Of a stretch of 64,000 nucleotides of DNA, positions 35,001 to 50,000 are shown in pieces. The translations under genes and the position numbers were made by a program. This DNA is from Galaxea fascicularis (lineage: Eukaryota; Cnidaria; Anthozoa; Scleractinia; Euphylliidae). Location: contig OX419337.1 in NCBI GenBank assembly GCA_948470475.1, positions 23,361,291 to 23,425,290 on the forward strand. Direction: 5' to 3'. Under the pieces are notes generated by a model. The model did not search any database. It was not told where the DNA came from and saw only the letters and a list, made by a program, of their open reading frames with translations. Each line of letters starts with the position of its first letter. The stretch's first letter is position 1.

Positions 35001-38000
35001 TCAACGTCATCAAGTCTTTCCACTTCGTCAAGGTAAACATAAAATTCGTTTATATCTTGCAGCTTTTTTTTAAGGAATTCTTAGAAATCTCGCAAGTAAT
35101 CTAACGTATTTGTAGCAAAACCAAATTTTTCACCATTCACACGAGCACAATCCAATCATGTCTGCTTTGAATTTCAGCTACTCAACATACTCCACATCTA
35201 GCTCTGTGTCCACGTCGTCATATTCGACTTCATCGAGTGTCTCAACGCCCACATCGACTACTCTGACAACATCAAGCACCTCAAGGTACCACACAAACCT
35301 ACTGATCTGTTCATAGTCCTTAATCACGAAAGCATAGAATACAAACTCAAGCTATGACCGTTTGTGTTTCTCTAACAAGTCAGGGCAAACGGTAGACTGA
35401 TAGCACGGTCAATCCAATTCTATCACTCAGTGTCAAATTTATAGCCCAACATATACCACGATTACGTAAATTCCATTAAAGAGAGAAAGCCACTTTGCTT
35501 GCACTTAAAATTCATTACCACCATCTGCAAGGATCTTCCCGTCTTAGTCGTTACAGCAATCCCACTACATTTTGCTCAGACAATCTCAATTGAAGATGAT
35601 GCACTTTAACGACTATAACTGTTTTACACAAAGTAAAGCCAAAACTAATACTGATAATCAAGAGAATTGCTATAAAAGCTAAACACAGTGAGCCATCGCG
35701 TAATTTAATAATACTCTTACACAAGAAACTCGAATGTCCTTAAAATTTCAGTGTGTCCACGTCCAGTTCGGTGTCGACGTCATCATCACTATCGACGTCC
35801 TCGAGTGTGTCAACCTCGTCCAGGTAATTGGCAACTATTTCCTTTATACTGAAGCACTTACAAAACTGTCCAACCTTTATCACTACCACAAAACGCAGGG
35901 CTCTTTTCCTTTGTCAAGTCGTTCTTTGTGTGAACAACTGAATATAACGTTTCCCAAGCGCTACTATGAATGTAAAACAAAATCCTGTTTTTAACGCCTC
36001 GTATATATGTATTTTCATTTTTTCACACAACAAAAGATGGTATTTATGCCAGTTTCCCCAGCTTAACTTCGGCGTCCCTTTATAACAATCGCCAAAATAA
36101 GCAACATGGAAAATTTTATAAACAAACTTAAAACTATGTCTTAATTTTCCTACCTATATAACGATTTCCTTTAGCCTTTAGGCATAACACGCTATGTTTG
36201 TACCCCCAAAACTTAGAGAAAGTTCGTTTCACATTAGACATTGAAACAAAATCCTGCAAAATGTTCTTTCAGCTACTCCACGTCAACTTCCGTCTCGACA
36301 TCATCGCTATCAACCTCAACAAGTGTTTCAACACCGACAACTACTAGTGTGACTACATCTTCGTCAAGGTACTTAAGCATCTTGCTATTGATTTAACGAA
36401 AGTTTGCAAAACAGGTTTCAATAAAAGTTTTCTTTTCATGCAGATACTAGCATGTTAAAAAGGCTCTTTGCAGTGTAATTAAAATGTAGCCAATCTTGCT
36501 GTTTCAATGCCTGAAAAACGAACATGCTTCATCCGTGTTTCTCCGGCTTAGACCGTTAGCATAGAACAAAGTAAGCCTTCTGCAAGGGTAGTAAAGCCAC
36601 TCCTTGAAAAGTAATTTGAAACAAAAATACATGTTTACAGATGTTTTTCTCAAAAACGCCAATGCTTCTGGCGTTAATTATAAAGGCTTCACTAGATACG
36701 AATATTGTCCAAGAATAACACATCCCTTATTTTTCAGTGCGTCCACATCAAGCTCGATTTCAACGTCGTCAATATCGACGTCATCAAGTATCTCAACTTC
36801 GTCTAGGTAATCAATGAAGAGGTCTATACCTTCTACTTTCTCCGTTTACCGTACATTTACAAAGAACAGCAAAATTACAAGTTTACGCTATCGAAAAGGA
36901 GACGTCAGTACGGATATACATGTGTCAATAGCCTGTCGCCATATGACATGTGACATTGTCACTCAATATAATAATGCGTCACCTATTTTTCAGTGTGTCC
37001 ACGTCTAGCTCAGCATCAACGTCGTCGTCCGTGTCTACGTCATCAAGTATTTCCACTTCGTCGAGGTAAAGAGAAACTCGTTAAGGCCCTAGCAAACGCC
37101 TTCAACATTTGCTTCAACATCCTTTCGATTTTGTTGAATGGCAATGTTGAAAGCGTTTGCCACCCCCTTTCCACCTTGTTGAAACGATGTTGAATCGATG
37201 TTGAAAGAGTTTAAAAGCCTTTAAACTTTGCTTCAACATGCGTTCAACATTTCTTTTGTTGTCTGGAATCTTCGGAATGTTGAAACCCAGTTGAAGTCGT
37301 TTGCCCCCGCTCTTTCAACATTGTTCAGCAAGCGCATGCGCAATGAAGAACACGTAACTATGGTCACCACTCCCTAAGTTTTGTTAAATGAAAGGTACTG
37401 TTAAAACCGTTTGCTCATCCCACCCTTCAACATCATTCAACAACCTTCAGCAGCGTTCAAATAAATCGAATGGATGTTGAAGCAAATGTTGAAGCCGTTT
37501 GCTAGGGCCTTTTTACATTTAAATCTTCTATGTACAGGAATTCTTTGAATTGTCTTATGTAAAGCGAAACCATATGCTAACCTATTCATCCGAGTAAAAA
37601 TCAATAATATATGCTTTGAATTTCAGCTACTCAACATACTCAACATCCAGCTCGGTATCGACGTCGTCATATCCGACTTCATCAAGTGCGTCAACACCCT
37701 CAACGTCATCAAGTCTTTCCACTTCGTCAAGGTAAACATAAAATTCGTTTATATCTTGCAGCTTTTTTTTAAGGAATTCTTAGAAATCTCGCAAGTAATC
37801 TAACGTATTTGTAGCAAAACCAAATTTTTCACCATTCACACGAGCACAATCCAATCATGTCTGCTTTGAATTTCAGCTACTCAACATACTCCACATCTAG
37901 CTCTGTGTCCACGTCGTCATATTCGACTTCATCGAGTGTCTCAACGCCCACATCGACTACTCTGACAACATCAAGCACCTCAAGGTACCACACAAACCTA

Positions 38001-41000
38001 CTGATCTGTTCATAGTCCTTAATCACGAAAGCATAGAATACAAACTCAAGCTATGACCGTTTGTGTTTCTCTAACAAGTCAGGGCAAACGGTAGACTGAT
38101 AGCACGGTCAATCCAATTCTATCACTCAGTGTCAAATTTATAGCCCAACATATACCACGATTACGTAAATTCCATTAAAGAGAGAAAGCCACTTTGCTTG
38201 CACTTAAAATTCATTACCACCATCTGCAAGGATCTTCCCGTCTTAGTCGTTACAGCAATCCCACTACATTTTGCTCAGACAATCTCAATTGAAGATGATG
38301 CACTTTAACGACTATAACTGTTTTACACAAAGTAAAGCCAAAACTAATACTGATAATCAAGAGAATTGCTATAAAAGCTAAACACAGTGAGCCATCGCGT
38401 AATTTAATAATACTCTTACACAAGAAACTCGAATGTCCTTAAAATTTCAGTGTGTCCACGTCCAGTTCGGTGTCGACGTCATCATCACTATCGACGTCCT
38501 CGAGTGTGTCAACCTCGTCCAGGTAATTGGCAACTATTTCCTTTATACTGAAGCACTTACAAAACTGTCCAACCTTTATCACTACCACAAAACGCAGGGC
38601 TCTTTTCCTTTGTCAAGTCGTTCTTTGTGTGAACAACTGAATATAACGTTTCCCAAGCGCTACTATGAATGTAAAACAAAATCCTGTTTTTAACGCCTCG
38701 TATATATGTATTTTCATTTTTTCACACAACAAAAGATGGTATTTATGCCAGTTTCCCCAGCTTAACTTCGGCGTCCCTTTATAACAATCGCCAAAATAAG
38801 CAACATGGAAAATTTTATAAACAAACTTAAAACTATGTCTTAATTTTCCTACCTATATAACGATTTCCTTTAGCCTTTAGGCATAACACGCTATGTTTGT
38901 ACCCCCAAAACTTAGAGAAAGTTCGTTTCACATTAGACATTGAAACAAAATCCTGCAAAATGTTCTTTCAGCTACTCCACGTCAACTTCCGTCTCGACAT
39001 CATCGCTATCAACCTCAACAAGTGTTTCAACACCGACAACTACTAGTGTGACTACATCTTCGTCAAGGTACTTAAGCATCTTGCTATTGATTTAACGAAA
39101 GTTTGCAAAACAGGTTTCAATAAAAGTTTTCTTTTCATGCAGATACTAGCATGTTAAAAAGGCTCTTTGCAGTGTAATTAAAATGTAGCCAATCTTGCTG
39201 TTTCAATGCCTGAAAAACGAACATGCTTCATCCGTGTTTCTCCGGCTTAGACCGTTAGCATAGAACAAAGTAAGCCTTCTGCAAGGGTAGTAAAGCCACT
39301 CCTTGAAAAGTAATTTGAAACAAAAATACATGTTTACAGATGTTTTTCTCAAAAACGCCAATGCTTCTGGCGTTAATTATAAAGGCTTCACTAGATACGA
39401 ATATTGTCCAAGAATAACACATCCCTTATTTTTCAGTGCGTCCACATCAAGCTCGATTTCAACGTCGTCAATATCGACGTCATCAAGTATCTCAACTTCG
39501 TCTAGGTAATCAATGAAGAGGTCTATACCTTCTACTTTCTCCGTTTACCGTACATTTACAAAGAACAGCAAAATTACAAGTTTACGCTATCGAAAAGGAG
39601 ACGTCAGTACGGATATACATGTGTCAATAGCCTGTCGCCATATGACATGTGACATTGTCACTCAATATAATAATGCGTCACCTATTTTTCAGTGTGTCCA
39701 CGTCTAGCTCAGCATCAACGTCGTCGTCCGTGTCTACGTCATCAAGTATTTCCACTTCGTCGAGGTAAAGAGAAACTCGTTAAGGCCCTAGCAAACGCCT
39801 TCAACATTTGCTTCAACATCCTTTCGATTTTGTTGAATGGCAATGTTGAAAGCGTTTGCCACCCCCTTTCCACCTTGTTGAAACGATGTTGAATCGATGT
39901 TGAAAGAGTTTAAAAGCCTTTAAACTTTGCTTCAACATGCGTTCAACATTTCTTTTGTTGTCTGGAATCTTCGGAATGTTGAAACCCAGTTGAAGTCGTT
40001 TGCCCCCGCTCTTTCAACATTGTTCAGCAAGCGCATGCGCAATGAAGAACACGTAACTATGGTCACCACTCCCTAAGTTTTGTTAAATGAAAGGTACTGT
40101 TAAAACCGTTTGCTCATCCCACCCTTCAACATCATTCAACAACCTTCAGCAGCGTTCAAATAAATCGAATGGATGTTGAAGCAAATGTTGAAGCCGTTTG
40201 CTAGGGCCTTTTTACATTTAAATCTTCTATGTACAGGAATTCTTTGAATTGTCTTATGTAAAGCGAAACCATATGCTAACCTATTCATCCGAGTAAAAAT
40301 CAATAATATATGCTTTGAATTTCAGCTACTCAACATACTCAACATCCAGCTCGGTATCGACGTCGTCATATCCGACTTCATCAAGTGCGTCAACACCCTC
40401 AACGTCATCAAGTCTTTCCACTTCGTCAAGGTAAACATAAAATTCGTTTATATCTTGCAGCTTTTTTTTAAGGAATTCTTAGAAATCTCGCAAGTAATCT
40501 AACGTATTTGTAGCAAAACCAAATTTTTCACCATTCACACGAGCACAATCCAATCATGTCTGCTTTGAATTTCAGCTACTCAACATACTCCACATCTAGC
40601 TCTGTGTCCACGTCGTCATATTCGACTTCATCGAGTGTCTCAACGCCCACATCGACTACTCTGACAACATCAAGCACCTCAAGGTACCACACAAACCTAC
40701 TGATCTGTTCATAGTCCTTAATCACGAAAGCATAGAATACAAACTCAAGCTATGACCGTTTGTGTTTCTCTAACAAGTCAGGGCAAACGGTAGACTGATA
40801 GCACGGTCAATCCAATTCTATCACTCAGTGTCAAATTTATAGCCCAACATATACCACGATTACGTAAATTCCATTAAAGAGAGAAAGCCACTTTGCTTGC
40901 ACTTAAAACTCATTACCACCATCTGCAAGGATCTTCCCGTCTTAGTCGTTACAGCAATCCCACTACATTTTGCTCAGACAATCTCAATTGAAGATGATGC

Positions 41001-44000
41001 ACTTTAACGACTATAACTGTTTTACACAAAGTAAAGCCAAAACTAATACTGATAATCAAGAGAATTGCTATAAAAGCTAAACACAGTGAGCCATCGCGTA
41101 ATTTAATAATACTCTTACACAAGAAACTCGAATGTCCTTAAAATTTCAGTGTGTCCACGTCCAGTTCGGTGTCGACGTCATCATCACTATCGACGTCCTC
41201 GAGTGTGTCAACCTCGTCCAGGTAATTGGCAACTATTTCCTTTATACTGAAGCACTTACAAAACTGTCCAACCTTTATCACTACCACAAAACGCAGGGCT
41301 CTTTTCCTTTGTCAAGTCGTTCTTTGTGTGAACAACTGAATATAACGTTTCCCAAGCGCTACTATGAATGTAAAACAAAATCCTGTTTTTAACGCCTCGT
41401 ATATATGTATTTTCATTTTTTCACACAACAAAAGATGGTATTTATGCCAGTTTCCCCAGCTTAACTTCGGCGTCCCTTTATAACAATCGCCAAAATAAGC
41501 AACATGGAAAATTTTATAAACAAACTTAAAACTATGTCTTAATTTTCCTACCTATATAACGATTTCCTTTAGCCTTTAGGCATAACACGCTATGTTTGTA
41601 CCCCCAAAACTTAGAGAAAGTTCGTTTCACATTAGACATTGAAACAAAATCCTGCAAAATGTTCTTTCAGCTACTCCACGTCAACTTCCGTCTCGACATC
41701 ATCGCTATCAACCTCAACAAGTGTTTCAACACCGACAACTACTAGTGTGACTACATCTTCGTCAAGGTACTTAAGCATCTTGCTATTGATTTAACGAAAG
41801 TTTGCAAAACAGGTTTCAATAAAAGTTTTCTTTTCATGCAGATACTAGCATGTTAAAAAGGCTCTTTGCAGTGTAATTAAAATGTAGCCAATCTTGCTGT
41901 TTCAATGCCTGAAAAACGAACATGCTTCATCCGTGTTTCTCCGGCTTAGACCGTTAGCATAGAACAAAGTAAGCCTTCTGCAAGGGTAGTAAAGCCACTC
42001 CTTGAAAAGTAATTTGAAACAAAAATACATGTTTACAGATGTTTTTCTCAAAAACGCCAATGCTTCTGGCGTTAATTATAAAGGCTTCACTAGATACGAA
42101 TATTGTCCAAGAATAACACATCCCTTATTTTTCAGTGCGTCCACATCAAGCTCGATTTCAACGTCGTCAATATCGACGTCATCAAGTATCTCAACTTCGT
42201 CTAGGTAATCAATGAAGAGGTCTATACCTTCTACTTTCTCCGTTTACCGTACATTTACAAAGAACAGCAAAATTACAAGTTTACGCTATCGAAAAGGAGA
42301 CGTCAGTACGGATATACAAGTGTCAATAGCCTGTCGCCATATGACATGTGACATTGTCACTCAATATAATAATGCGTCACCTATTTTTCAGTGTGTCCAC
42401 GTCTAGCTCAGCATCAACGTCGTCGTCCGTGTCTACGTCATCAAGTATTTCCACTTCGTCGAGGTAAAGAGAAACTCGTTAAGGCCCTAGCAAACGCCTT
42501 CAACATTTGCTTCAACATCCTTTCGATTTTGTTGAATGGCAATGTTGAAAGCGTTTGCCACCCCCTTTCCACCTTGTTGAAACGATGTTGAATCGATGTT
42601 GAAAGAGTTAAAAAGCCTTTAAACTTTGCTTCAACATGCGTTCAACATTTCTTTTGTTGTCTGGAATCTTCGGAATGTTGAAACCCAGTTGAAGTCGTTT
42701 GCCCCCGCTCTTTCAACATTGTTCAGCAAGCGCATGCGCAATGAAGAACACGTAACTATGGTCACCACTCCCTAAGTTTTGTTAAATGAAAGGTACTGTT
42801 AAAACCGTTTGCTCATCCCACCCTTCAACATCATTCAACAACCTTCAGCAGCGTTCAAATAAATCGAATGGATGTTGAAGCAAATGTTGAAGCCGTTTGC
42901 TAGGGCCTTTTTACATTTAAATCTTCTATGTACAGGAATTCTTTGAATTGTCTTATGTAAAGCGAAACCATATGCTAACCTATTCATCCGAGTAAAAATC
43001 AATAATATATGCTTTGAATTTCAGCTACTCAACATACTCAACATCCAGCTCGGTATCGACGTCGTCATATCCGACTTCATCAAGTGCGTCAACACCCTCA
43101 ACGTCATCAAGTCTTTCCACTTCGTCAAGGTAAACATAAAATTCGTTTATATCTTGCAGCTTTTTTTTAAGGAATTCTTAGAAATCTCGCAAGTAATCTA
43201 ACGTATTTGTAGCAAAACCAAATTTTTCACCATTCACACGAGCACAATCCAATCATGTCTGCTTTGAATTTCAGCTACTCAACATACTCCACATCTAGCT
43301 CTGTGTCCACGTCGTCATATTCGACTTCATCGAGTGTCTCAACGCCCACATCGACTACTCTGACAACATCAAGCACCTCAAGGTACCACACAAACCTACT
43401 GATCTGTTCATAGTCCTTAATCACGAAAGCATAGAATACAAACTCAAGCTATGACCGTTTGTGTTTCTCTAACAAGTCAGGGCAAACGGTAGACTGATAG
43501 CACGGTCAATCCAATTCTATCACTCAGTGTCAAATTTATAGCCCAACATATACCACGATTACGTAAATTCCATTAAAGAGAGAAAGCCACTTTGCTTGCA
43601 CTTAAAACTCATTACCACCATCTGCAAGGATCTTCCCGTCTTAGTCGTTACAGCAATCCCACTACATTTTGCTCAGACAATCTCAATTGAAGATGATGCA
43701 CTTTAACGACTATAACTGTTTTACACAAAGTAAAGCCAAAACTAATACTGATAATCAAGAGAATTGCTATAAAAGCTAAACACAGTGAGCCATCGCGTAA
43801 TTTAATAATACTCTTACACAAGAAACTCGAATGTCCTTAAAATTTCAGTGTGTCCACGTCCAGTTCGGTGTCGACGTCATCATCACTATCGACGTCCTCG
43901 AGTGTGTCAACCTCGTCCAGGTAATTGGCAACTATTTCCTTTATACTGAAGCACTTACAAAACTGTCCAACCTTTATCACTACCACAAAACGCAGGGCTC

Positions 44001-47000
44001 TTTTCCTTTGTCAAGTCGTTCTTTGTGTGAACAACTGAATATAACGTTTCCCAAGCGCTACTATGAATGTAAAACAAAATCCTGTTTTTAACGCCTCGTA
44101 TATATGTATTTTCATTTTTTCACACAACAAAAGATGGTATTTATGCCAGTTTCCCCAGCTTAACTTCGGCGTCCCTTTATAACAATCGCCAAAATAAGCA
44201 ACATGGAAAATTTTATAAACAAACTTAAAACTATGTCTTAATTTTCCTACCTATATAACGATTTCCTTTAGCCTTTAGGCATAACACGCTATGTTTGTAC
44301 CCCCAAAACTTAGAGAAAGTTCGTTTCACATTAGACATTGAAACAAAATCCTGCAAAATGTTCTTTCAGCTACTCCACGTCAACTTCCGTCTCGACATCA
44401 TCGCTATCAACCTCAACAAGTGTTTCAACACCGACAACTACTAGTGTGACTACATCTTCGTCAAGGTACTTAAGCATCTTGCTATTGATTTAACGAAAGT
44501 TTGCAAAACAGGTTTCAATAAAAGTTTTCTTTTCATGCAGATACTAGCATGTTAAAAAGGCTCTTTGCAGTGTAATTAAAATGTAGCCAATCTTGCTGTT
44601 TCAATGCCTGAAAAACGAACATGCTTCATCCGTGTTTCTCCGGCTTAGACCGTTAGCATAGAACAAAGTAAGCCTTCTGCAAGGGTAGTAAAGCCACTCC
44701 TTGAAAAGTAATTTGAAACAAAAATACATGTTTACAGATGTTTTTCTCAAAAACGCCAATGCTTCTGGCGTTAATTATAAAGGCTTCACTAGATACGAAT
44801 ATTGTCCAAGAATAACACATCCCTTATTTTTCAGTGCGTCCACATCAAGCTCGATTTCAACGTCGTCAATATCGACGTCATCAAGTATCTCAACTTCGTC
44901 TAGGTAATCAATGAAGAGGTCTATACCTTCTACTTTCTCCGTTTACCGTACATTTACAAAGAACAGCAAAATTACAAGTTTACGCTATCGAAAAGGAGAC
45001 GTCAGTACGGATATACATGTGTCAATAGCCTGTCGCCATATGACATGTGACATTGTCACTCAATATAATAATGCGTCACCTATTTTTCAGTGTGTCCACG
45101 TCTAGCTCAGCATCAACGTCGTCGTCCGTGTCTACGTCATCAAGTATTTCCACTTCGTCGAGGTAAAGAGAAACTCGTTAAGGCCCTAGCAAACGCCTTC
45201 AACATTTGCTTCAACATCCTTTCGATTTTGTTGAATGGCAATGTTGAAAGCGTTTGCCACCCCCTTTCCACCTTGTTGAAACGATGTTGAATCGATGTTG
45301 AAAGAGTTAAAAAGCCTTTAAACTTTGCTTCAACATGCGTTCAACATTTCTTTTGTTGTCTGGAATCTTCGGAATGTTGAAACCCAGTTGAAGTCGTTTG
45401 CCCCCGCTCTTTCAACATTGTTCAGCAAGCGCATGCGCAATGAAGAACACGTAACTATGGTCACCACTCCCTAAGTTTTGTTAAATGAAAGGTACTGTTA
45501 AAACCGTTTGCTCATCCCACCCTTCAACATCATTCAACAACCTTCAGCAGCGTTCAAATAAATCGAATGGATGTTGAAGCAAATGTTGAAGCCGTTTGCT
45601 AGGGCCTTTTTACATTTAAATCTTCTATGTACAGGAATTCTTTGAATTGTCTTATGTAAAGCGAAACCATATGCTAACCTATTCATCCGAGTAAAAATCA
45701 ATAATATATGCTTTGAATTTCAGCTACTCAACATACTCAACATCCAGCTCGGTATCGACGTCGTCATATCCGACTTCATCAAGTGCGTCAACACCCTCAA
45801 CGTCATCAAGTCTTTCCACTTCGTCAAGGTAAACATAAAATTCGTTTATATCTTGCAGCTTTTTTTTAAGGAATTCTTAGAAATCTCGCAAGTAATCTAA
45901 CGTATTTGTAGCAAAACCAAATTTTTCACCATTCACACGAGCACAATCCAATCATGTCTGCTTTGAATTTCAGCTACTCAACATACTCCACATCTAGCTC
46001 TGTGTCCACGTCGTCATATTCGACTTCATCGAGTGTCTCAACGCCCACATCGACTACTCTGACAACATCAAGCACCTCAAGGTACCACACAAACCTACTG
46101 ATCTGTTCATAGTCCTTAATCACGAAAGCATAGAATACAAACTCAAGCTATGACCGTTTGTGTTTCTCTAACAAGTCAGGGCAAACGGTAGACTGATAGC
46201 ACGGTCAATCCAATTCTATCACTCAGTGTCAAATTTATAGCCCAACATATACCACGATTACGTAAATTCCATTAAAGAGAGAAAGCCACTTTGCTTGCAC
46301 TTAAAACTCATTACCACCATCTGCAAGGATCTTCCCGTCTTAGTCGTTACAGCAATCCCACTACATTTTGCTCAGACAATCTCAATTGAAGATGATGCAC
46401 TTTAACGACTATAACTGTTTTACACAAAGTAAAGCCAAAACTAATACTGATAATCAAGAGAATTGCTATAAAAGCTAAACACAGTGAGCCATCGCGTAAT
46501 TTAATAATACTCTTACACAAGAAACTCGAATGTCCTTAAAATTTCAGTGTGTCCACGTCCAGTTCGGTGTCGACGTCATCATCACTATCGACGTCCTCGA
46601 GTGTGTCAACCTCGTCCAGGTAATTGGCAACTATTTCCTTTATACTGAAGCACTTACAAAACTGTCCAACCTTTATCACTACCACAAAACGCAGGACTCT
46701 TTTCCTTTGTCAAGTCGTTCTTTGTGTGAACAACTGAATATAACGTTTCCCAAGCGCTACTATGAATGTAAAACAAAATCCTGTTTTTAACCCCTCGTAT
46801 ATATGTATTTTCATTTTTTCACACAACAAAAGATGGTATTTATGCCAGTTTCCCCAGCTTAACTTCGGCGTCCCTTTATAACAATCGCCAAAATAAGCAA
46901 CATGGAAAATTTTATAAACAAACTTAAAACTATGTCTTAATTTTCCTACCTATATAACGATTTCCTTTAGCCTTTAGGCATAACACGCTATGTTTGTACC

Positions 47001-50000
47001 CCCAAAACTTAGAGAAAGTTCGTTTCACATTAGACATTGAAACAAAATCCTGCAAAATGTTCTTTCAGCTACTCCACGTCAACTTCCGTCTCGACATCAT
47101 CGCTATCAACCTCAACAAGTGTTTCAACACCGACAACTACTAGTGTGACTACATCTTCGTCAAGGTACTTAAGCATCTTGCTATTGATTTAACGAAAGTT
47201 TGCAAAACAGGTTTCAATAAAAGTTTTCTTTTCATGCAGATACTAGCATGTTAAAAAGGCTCTTTGCAGTGTAATTAAAATGTAGCCAATCTTGCTGTTT
47301 CAATGCCTGAAAAACGAACATGCTTCATCCGTGTTTCTCCGGCTTAGACCGTTAGCATAGAACAAAGTAAGCCTTCTGCAAGGGTAGTAAAGCCACTCCT
47401 TGAAAAGTAATTTGAAACAAAAATACATGTTTACAGATGTTTTTCTCAAAAACGCCAATGCTTCTGGCGTTAATTATAAAGGCTTCACTAGATACGAATA
47501 TTGTCCAAGAATAACACATCCCTTATTTTTCAGTGCGTCCACATCAAGCTCGATTTCAACGTCGTCAATATCGACGTCATCAAGTATCTCAACTTCGTCT
47601 AGGTAATCAATGAAGAGGTCTATACCTTCTACTTTCTCCGTTTACCGTACATTTACAAAGAACAGCAAAATTACAAGTTTACGCTATCGAAAAGGAGACG
47701 TCAGTACGGATATACATGTGTCAATAGCCTGTCGCCATATGACATGTGACATTGTCACTCAATATAATAATGCGTCACCTATTTTTCAGTGTGTCCACGT
47801 CTAGCTCAGCATCAACGTCGTCGTCCGTGTCTACGTCATCAAGTATTTCCACTTCGTCGAGGTAAAGAGAAACTCGTTAAGGCCCTAGCAAACGCCTTCA
47901 ACATTTGCTTCAACATCCTTTCGATTTTGTTGAATGGCAATGTTGAAAGCGTTTGCCACCCCCTTTCCACCTTGTTGAAACGATGTTGAATCGATGTTGA
48001 AAGAGTTAATAGCCTTTAAACTTTGCTTCAACATGCGTTCAACATTTCTTTTGTTGTCTGGAATCTTCGGAATGTTAAAACCCAGTTGAAGTCGTTTGCC
48101 CCCGCTCTTTCAACATTGTTCAGCAAGCGCATGCGCAATGAAGAACACGTAACTATGGTCACCACTCCCTAAGTTTTGTTAAATGAAAGGTACTGTTAAA
48201 ACCGTTTGCTCATCCCACCCTTCAACATCATTCAACAACCTTCAGCAGCGTTCAAATAAATCGAATGGATGTTGAAGCAAATGTTGAAGCCGTTTGCTAG
48301 GGCCTTTTTACATTTAAATCTTCTATGTACAGGAATTCTTTGAATTGTCTTATGTAAAGCGAAACCATATGCTAACCTATTCATCCGAGTAAAAATCAAT
48401 AATATATGCTTTGAATTTCAGCTACTCAACATACTCAACATCCAGCTCGGTATCGACGTCGTCATATCCGACTTCATCAAGTGCGTCAACACCCTCAACG
48501 TCATCAAGTCTTTCCACTTCGTCAAGGTAAACATAAAATTCGTTTATATCTTGCAGCTTTTTTTTAAGGAATTCTTAGAAATCTCGCAAGTAATCTAACG
48601 TATTTGTAGCAAAACCAAATTTTTCACCATTCACACGAGCACAATCCAATCATGTCTGCTTTGAATTTCAGCTACTCAACATACTCCACATCTAGCTCTG
48701 GGTCCACGTCGTCATATTCGACTTCATCGAGTGTCTCAACGCCCACATCGACTACTCTGACAACATCAAGCACCTCAAGGTACCACACAAACCTACTGAT
48801 CTGTTCATAGTCCTTAATCACGAAAGCATAGAATACAAACTCAAGCTATGACCGTTTGTGTTTCTCTAACAAGTCAGGGCAAACGGTAGACTGATAGCAC
48901 GGTCAATCCAATTCTATCACTCAGTGTCAAATTTATAGCCCAACATATACCACGATTACGTAAATTCCATTAAAGAGAGAAAGCCACTTTGCTTGCACTT
49001 AAAACTCATTACCACCATCTGCAAGGATATTCCCGTCTTAGTCGTTACAGCAATCCCACTACATTTTGCTCAGACAATCTCAATTGAAGATGATGCACTT
49101 TAACGACTATAACTGTTTTACACAAAGTAAAGCCAAAACTAATACTGATAATCAAGAGAATTGCTATAAAAGCTAAACACAGTGAGCCATCGCGTAATTT
49201 AATAATACTCTTACACAAGAAACTCGAATGTCCTTAAAATTTCAGTGTGTCCACGTCCAGTTCGGTGTCGACGTCATCATCACTATCGACGTCCTCGAGT
49301 GTGTCAACCTCGTCCAGGTAATTGGCAACTATTTCCTTTATACTGAAGCACTTACAAAACTGTCCAACCTTTATCACTACCACAAAACGCAGGGCTCTTT
49401 TCCTTTGTCAAGTCGTTCTTTGTGTGAACAACTGAATATAACGTTTCCCAAGCGCTACTATGAATGTAAAACAAAATCCTGTTTTTAACGCCTCGTATAT
49501 ATGTATTTTCATTTTTTCACACAACAAAAGATGGTATTTATGCCAGTTTCCCCAGCTTAACTTCGGCGTCCCTTTATAACAATCGCCAAAATAAGCAACA
49601 TGGAAAATTTTATAAACAAACTTAAAACTATGTCTTAATTTTCCTACCTATATAACGATTTCCTTTAGCCTTTAGGCATAACACGCTATGTTTGTACCCC
49701 CAAAACTTAGAGAAAGTTCGTTTCACATTAGACATTGAAACAAAATCCTGCAAAATGTTCTTTCAGCTACTCCACGTCAACTTCCGTCTCGACATCATCG
49801 CTATCAACCTCAACAAGTGTTTCAACACCGACAACTACTAGTGTGACTACATCTTCGTCAAGGTACTTAAGCATCTTGCTATTGATTTAACGAAAGTTTG
49901 CAAAACAGGTTTCAATAAAAGTTTTCTTTTCATGCAGATACTAGCATGTTAAAAAGGCTCTTTGCAGTGTAATTAAAATGTAGCCAATCTTGCTGTTTCA

